From contig JALFWB010000001.1 in assembly GCA_022787425.1 (NCBI GenBank), positions 1 through 64,000 of the forward strand: DNA of 64,000 nucleotides, given 5' to 3'. Source of the DNA: Akkermansia sp. (GTDB lineage Bacteria > Verrucomicrobiota > Verrucomicrobiia > Verrucomicrobiales > Akkermansiaceae). Positions 60,159 to 64,000 of the stretch are shown one piece after another (within the stretch, counting starts at the first letter, position 1; every line of letters starts with the position of its first letter). The notes under the pieces were generated by a model that was not told the origin of the DNA, did no database searches, and saw nothing but the letters and a program-made list of their open reading frames with translations. The position numbers and the translations under genes were made by a program.

Positions 60159-62243
60159 ATGAGTGAGCATCCTTTCTTGGACAAGAGTTTCAACATTCCG
60201 TGGTCGGCCTTGACCCCGGAGCAGGCCCGCATTGACATTCGCTACGCTATCGAGCAAGCCCAAGCGGAGCTGGAGAACATCTGTGCCGTGCAGGAGCCCA
60301 CTTACGAGAACACCTTCGGGGCGATGGATGAGCCGGTTGTTGACTTCAACCGCGCTTGGACCTGCCTGGGGCACCTGATGTCCGTGATGGACTCTCCTGC
60401 CTTGCGCGAGGCCTTCAACGAGCTGCTGCCGGAGGTGATTCGTTTTTCATCCTCCATCACGCTCAACCCGAGACTGTATGCGGTGCTCAAACGCGCTGCG
60501 GAGATGCCTTGGGTGGCGGAGCTCAGCCCGGTGAAGCAGCGTTACATCGCGGAGACGTTGGCGGATTTCCGCGAGCAGGGTGCCGATCTGTCGGAGGAGG
60601 ACAAGGCTCGTTTCACCGAGCTCTCCATGCAGCTGGCCGAGGCCTCCCGCGAGTTCGGCGAGCATGTATTGGACTCCACCAACGCTTGGGAATACGTCAC
60701 CTCTGACCCTGCCGAATTGGCCGGACTTCCGGCATCTGCGCGTGAGAACGCCCGACAGGACGCGCTTGCGAAAGGTTACGGCACGGAGGAGGAGCCGCAA
60801 TGGCGTTTCACCCTGCAATTCACCAGCATACAACCGGTGCTTACCTATGCCGATAACGCCGCCTTGCGCGAGCGGGTATGGCGCGCCATCGGCACCAAGG
60901 GAACGGGAGCCTATGATAATGCCCCCCTCATCAAACGCATCCTCCACCTGCGCGATGAGCTGGCCCGCATGTTCGGCTATTCCTGCATTTCCGATTCGGT
61001 GCTTCATCGCCGCATGGCCGGCACGGGTGCGCGTGCTCTCGCGTTTATCGATGACCTGCACGACAAGGTCAAGCCTGCATTTTTGAAGGAACAGGAGGCC
61101 ATCCGCCGCTTTGCCGAGCAGGCTACCGGCACCTCCATTCCCACCATGGCTCCGTGGGATGTCGCGTACTGGAACGAGAAACAACGCAAGGCTCTGTATG
61201 ACTTCGACACAGAGGAGCTTCGGCCCTATTTCCCCATGGATAAGGTGATGGAGGGTATGTTCTCCATTTATGCAGGGTTGTATGGTATCGCCTTCACACA
61301 GCGCCCCACCGTCTGTCTGAAATCGGGTGAGTCCTGCCCGGAGGGTAAGGTGGAGGTGTGGCACCCGGAGGTCCTCTACTACGATGTGCATGATACCGAG
61401 ACCGGGGAGCACTTGGGTTCATTCTATACGGACTGGTATCCGCGCGACAGCAAGCGCGCCGGTGCATGGATGAATGCGCTCATCAACGGACGGGCCGTCT
61501 CGCCGGGCCGTCCCCGTCGTCCGCATCTCGCCCTCATGTGCGGTAACCTCAGTAAGCCGCTCGGTGACAAGCCGGCCTTGCTCACCCATGATGAGGTGGA
61601 GACCATCTTCCATGAGTTCGGTCACCTCCTGCACCAGATTCTCAGCAATGTGGAGGTGAGTTCCCTAGGAGGCTGTAATGTGGCTTGGGATTTCGTGGAG
61701 CTGCCCAGCCAGATTAACGAAAACTGGACTTGGGAGCGCGAGGCTCTCAACCGATTCGCCCGTCACTGGCAGACCGGTGAGCCCATTCCTGCCCCGCTGC
61801 TGGACAAAATGATGGCCGCCCGCAACTACGGTGCCGCCTCATTCTTCATGCGTCAGCTCTCCTTCGGCAAGATCGACTTGGAGCTGCACATGCACACCGC
61901 CTCCTACGTCGACCGCGATGTGGAAGAGGTGGACCGCGAGGTGCTGGCAGACTACCGCATCCCGCTCACGGAAACCGGCTCCTCCATGCTGCGCGCCTTC
62001 TCCCACATTTTCGACGGCGGCTACGAGTCCGGCTACTACTCCTACAAGTGGGCCGAAATGCTGGAGGCCGATGCCTTCTCCCGATTCGCCGCCGAAGGTA
62101 TCTTCAACTCCGCCACCGGCCGCGACTTCCGCCGCTGCATCCTATCCCAAGGCAACAGCCGCCCCGCTGCCGAGCTCTACCGCGACTTCATGCACCGCGA
62201 CCCCGACCCCACCGCCATGCTCCGCCGCTGCGGTATTTTATAA
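60159..62243 (+). CDS. prlC: Oligopeptidase A-type M3 metallopeptidase
   Basis: A 694-residue cytoplasmic zinc peptidase that degrades short peptides. The zinc motif FHEFGHLLH has its ligands at His485 and His489, with catalytic Glu486; the third ligand lies in the following helix (NENWTWE). The C-terminal ESGYYSYKWAEMLEADAF is characteristic of the OpdA/Dcp group. Dipeptidyl carboxypeptidase is the main alternative name. The next gene begins seven bases after its stop and may be co-transcribed. Confidence 0.92.
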   Translation: MSEHPFLDKSFNIPWSALTPEQARIDIRYAIEQAQAELENICAVQEPTYENTFGAMDEPVVDFNRAWTCLGHLMSVMDSPALREAFNELLPEVIRFSSSITLNPRLYAVLKRAAEMPWVAELSPVKQRYIAETLADFREQGADLSEEDKARFTELSMQLAEASREFGEHVLDSTNAWEYVTSDPAELAGLPASARENARQDALAKGYGTEEEPQWRFTLQFTSIQPVLTYADNAALRERVWRAIGTKGTGAYDNAPLIKRILHLRDELARMFGYSCISDSVLHRRMAGTGARALAFIDDLHDKVKPAFLKEQEAIRRFAEQATGTSIPTMAPWDVAYWNEKQRKALYDFDTEELRPYFPMDKVMEGMFSIYAGLYGIAFTQRPTVCLKSGESCPEGKVEVWHPEVLYYDVHDTETGEHLGSFYTDWYPRDSKRAGAWMNALINGRAVSPGRPRRPHLALMCGNLSKPLGDKPALLTHDEVETIFHEFGHLLHQILSNVEVSSLGGCNVAWDFVELPSQINENWTWEREALNRFARHWQTGEPIPAPLLDKMMAARNYGAASFFMRQLSFGKIDLELHMHTASYVDRDVEEVDREVLADYRIPLTETGSSMLRAFSHIFDGGYESGYYSYKWAEMLEADAFSRFAAEGIFNSATGRDFRRCILSQGNSRPAAELYRDFMHRDPDPTAMLRRCGIL

Positions 62244-62249
62244 AATAAC

Positions 62250-64000
62250 ATGAATTACTGCACCCTGAAAGTCCGTGTCCTTGAATTGCTGCAAAGCGAT
62301 GCCTCCCGGAAGGAGGGATTGCAGCTTGAGTTCAAGCGAGCCGAGGCCAAGGTTCCGGAGGACATGTGGGAGACCTACAGTGCCTTCGCCAACACAAGGG
62401 GCGGGCTGATTCTCCTGGGCATTGATGACTCCGGAAAGGTGCAGGGAGTGCAGAATCCGGAGCGCATGAAGGGGCAGCTTGAGAACAACCTTCATAATCC
62501 CTCGAAGGTCAGCCTTAACCTGTGCACGGATGAATCCACCCTCGATTCAATTCAGGTCGGCGAACACGTTATTATTGCTATCGATGTGCGTCCGGCCGCC
62601 GTCAATGAGAAGCCGGTTTACATCAACGGCAATATGGGGCAGAGTTTCTACCGCTTTGGGTCCCGAGATTTCAAATGCTCCGAGGAACAGATTCAGCAAA
62701 TGGTGCGGGATAAATCGACGAATTGTCCCACCGGCCGCGTGATACCGAAGACCGGGTGGGAGTGCATCGATAGCCCTACTTGGAAAGCCTACAGGCAGAG
62801 GATGGTCAGTTATAAATTCGACCATCCTTGGGTTGAATTGGATGACAAGACGCTGTTGGAGAAGCTCGGTGGGTATTCCCGAGACGAGGAAACGGGAGTG
62901 GAAGGAATAACACAGGCCGGGCTGCTTATGTTCGGTACGGATGATGCCATTCGCAGGTATTTTCCCCGCTATCAAGTCAACTACTGTGAATACGGCGACT
63001 CCGGGCAGCATGATTTCAGGACAAGATGGCTCGACCGCATCTACCCGGATGGTACTTGGGCCGGTAATCTGTACCAATTCTTTTTTCGTGTGCTGCCGAA
63101 GCTTACGGAAACGCTGAAGCAGCCCTTCATCCTCGACGAAAATTTGATTGCTATGGGTGAGACGGATGCCCACAAATCAGTCCGCGAGTCACTGGCCAAT
63201 GCCATTATTCATGCAGACTACTACGGGCAGGGTGGAGTTATGATCAGTCGGTATCCGGACAGGATAGAGCTGAGCAATCCGGGCACCTTGCTTGTTCCAC
63301 TCGAGCAAATACGTAAGGGCGGCGTCAGCGTCTGCCGTAACATCGGGCTGCAAACTATGTTCCTGCGGATCGGCATCGTGGAGAAGATGGGGAGCGGCTA
63401 CGATACCATTTTACGAGGATGGCTCGAGGAGGGTATGATACCTCCGATGCTTCTGGAGAATAACTGCCCGGCGAGAGTCACATGCACTCTGCCCCTTGCT
63501 GCTATCATCAACCGCGAGGAAAAACAAAAGCTGCAAGAGTATATCGGCCTCGAGAGGTACCAAAATCTTGACAGCCTTCGGAGGGTTGTTCTTCATCTCA
63601 TCACAGCTAAGGGCGAGCTGACTTCCGTCGAGCTTGGAGAAGCACTGGCGTTTTTACCCAAATATAGGGTGCATGAGACCTTGAAGGACCTGGAGAAGTC
63701 GGGATATCTGCATGCGTGTGGTCGTGCCAGCGGCAAAACCTATGGCCTACGGCAGAAGCAGACCGAGTCCGAAAGCAAGGATCTGCCGTCCAGCGTCATT
63801 CTCGTCCGGAAAAAGAAACGCGCCAAGGCCGAGGAAATGAAGCAGGCCATTCTGGATCTCTGTCGAGACCGATGGATGGGACTGTTGGAGATTGCTGCCG
63901 CCTTAGATCGGCATCCTCACCCCCTGAGATATACTCTGCGGCTGCTCGAAGCAAAAGGAAATCTGGAGTTTCGCTTTCCCGAAAACGAGACGCACCCAAA
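62250..64000 (+). CDS. AlbA_2/Schlafen-type ATP-binding regulator (3' end beyond window)
   Basis: An open frame of at least 583 codons that leaves the window without a stop. Residues 1-150 form an AlbA_2 (Schlafen AAA_4-like) nucleic-acid-binding domain: GLQLEFKRAEAKVPEDMWETYSAFANTRGGLILLGIDDSG. Residues about 300-400 form a HATPase_c_4 domain (ESLANAIIHADYYGQGG, RIELSNPGTLL, MGSGYDTILRGW). A winged-helix-like region follows near 450-500, and a basic helix-rich part runs to the edge. Relatives are annotated as transcriptional regulators or helicase-related, and some occur in accessory islands. Direct function is unknown. Confidence 0.75.
   Translation, partial: MNYCTLKVRVLELLQSDASRKEGLQLEFKRAEAKVPEDMWETYSAFANTRGGLILLGIDDSGKVQGVQNPERMKGQLENNLHNPSKVSLNLCTDESTLDSIQVGEHVIIAIDVRPAAVNEKPVYINGNMGQSFYRFGSRDFKCSEEQIQQMVRDKSTNCPTGRVIPKTGWECIDSPTWKAYRQRMVSYKFDHPWVELDDKTLLEKLGGYSRDEETGVEGITQAGLLMFGTDDAIRRYFPRYQVNYCEYGDSGQHDFRTRWLDRIYPDGTWAGNLYQFFFRVLPKLTETLKQPFILDENLIAMGETDAHKSVRESLANAIIHADYYGQGGVMISRYPDRIELSNPGTLLVPLEQIRKGGVSVCRNIGLQTMFLRIGIVEKMGSGYDTILRGWLEEGMIPPMLLENNCPARVTCTLPLAAIINREEKQKLQEYIGLERYQNLDSLRRVVLHLITAKGELTSVELGEALAFLPKYRVHETLKDLEKSGYLHACGRASGKTYGLRQKQTESESKDLPSSVILVRKKKRAKAEEMKQAILDLCRDRWMGLLEIAAALDRHPHPLRYTLRLLEAKGNLEFRFPENETHP

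Noticed and set aside
1..64000. tRNA, tmRNA, rRNA, replication origin or insertion-sequence genes
   Set aside because: No cloverleaf-like segments with conserved arms, no rRNA sequence, no DnaA-box cluster near dnaN, and no transposase or integrase frame were found by reading the window.

Overview
This 64 kb window is gene-dense, moderately GC-rich bacterial chromosome. Two proteins end in a PEP-CTERM sorting tail of the Verrucomicrobiota type (V/I-PEP, hydrophobic stretch, RRRRK). Together with a truncated autotransporter barrel, a CoaE-Rho fusion, a siroheme-decarboxylase-like gene and an MK/quinone-type complex I cluster, this suggests an Akkermansia-like member of Verrucomicrobiota. That assignment is inference; no rRNA or tRNA gene was seen.

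Layout: (1) 1-877, non-coding DNA plus a broken autotransporter 3' end. (2) 1040-7554, a heavy-metal efflux unit: a small Cys/His protein, an outer-membrane factor, an adaptor with a His/Cys tandem-repeat metal-binding head, and an HME-RND pump. (3) 15287-7554 on the minus strand, a tightly packed run of five genes: a GYF/zinc-ribbon GTPase, a membrane protein resembling GTPase-associated GAP1 proteins, a second single-pass membrane protein, a phosphoesterase and a phosphopantetheinyl transferase. (4) 15421-26297, housekeeping genes: ilvE, a Nudix hydrolase, lysS, a PP2C phosphatase, the coaE-rho fusion, dnaN, glf, ispE and a double siroheme decarboxylase. (5) 26306-29235, a GH13 enzyme and a GT2 glycosyltransferase on the minus strand. 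(6) 29642-35336, a 3D-domain protein, rpsN, an FmdB-like zinc ribbon, a CNNM/HlyC-type protein, a lipoprotein, a small membrane protein plus M15 peptidase pair, and folP. (7) 35491-48269, an eleven-gene complex I operon nuoDEFGHIJKLMN that starts without nuoABC. (8) 48383-50976, two convergent PEP-CTERM genes, each preceded by a related ~171-bp element with matched terminal inverted repeats. (9) 51055-64000, ribE, ilvD, an MFS transporter, an ankyrin protein, kbl, a fused M16 protease, an M3 oligopeptidase and a truncated AlbA/Schlafen-type ATP-binding protein.

Expression signals: nine genes have a sigma70-like promoter (TTGnnn, 17-18 bp, TAnnnT/C) whose -10 box ends only 6-8 nt before the start codon, so their mRNAs should be leaderless. 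Inside the nuo operon the start codons lack Shine-Dalgarno sequences. Start-codon choice in this genome therefore depends on promoters and context rather than on ribosome binding sites.

The observations that most deserve follow-up are the GTPase-centred five-gene run, the paired leader elements of the PEP-CTERM genes, the CoaE-Rho fusion, and the leaderless promoter architecture.
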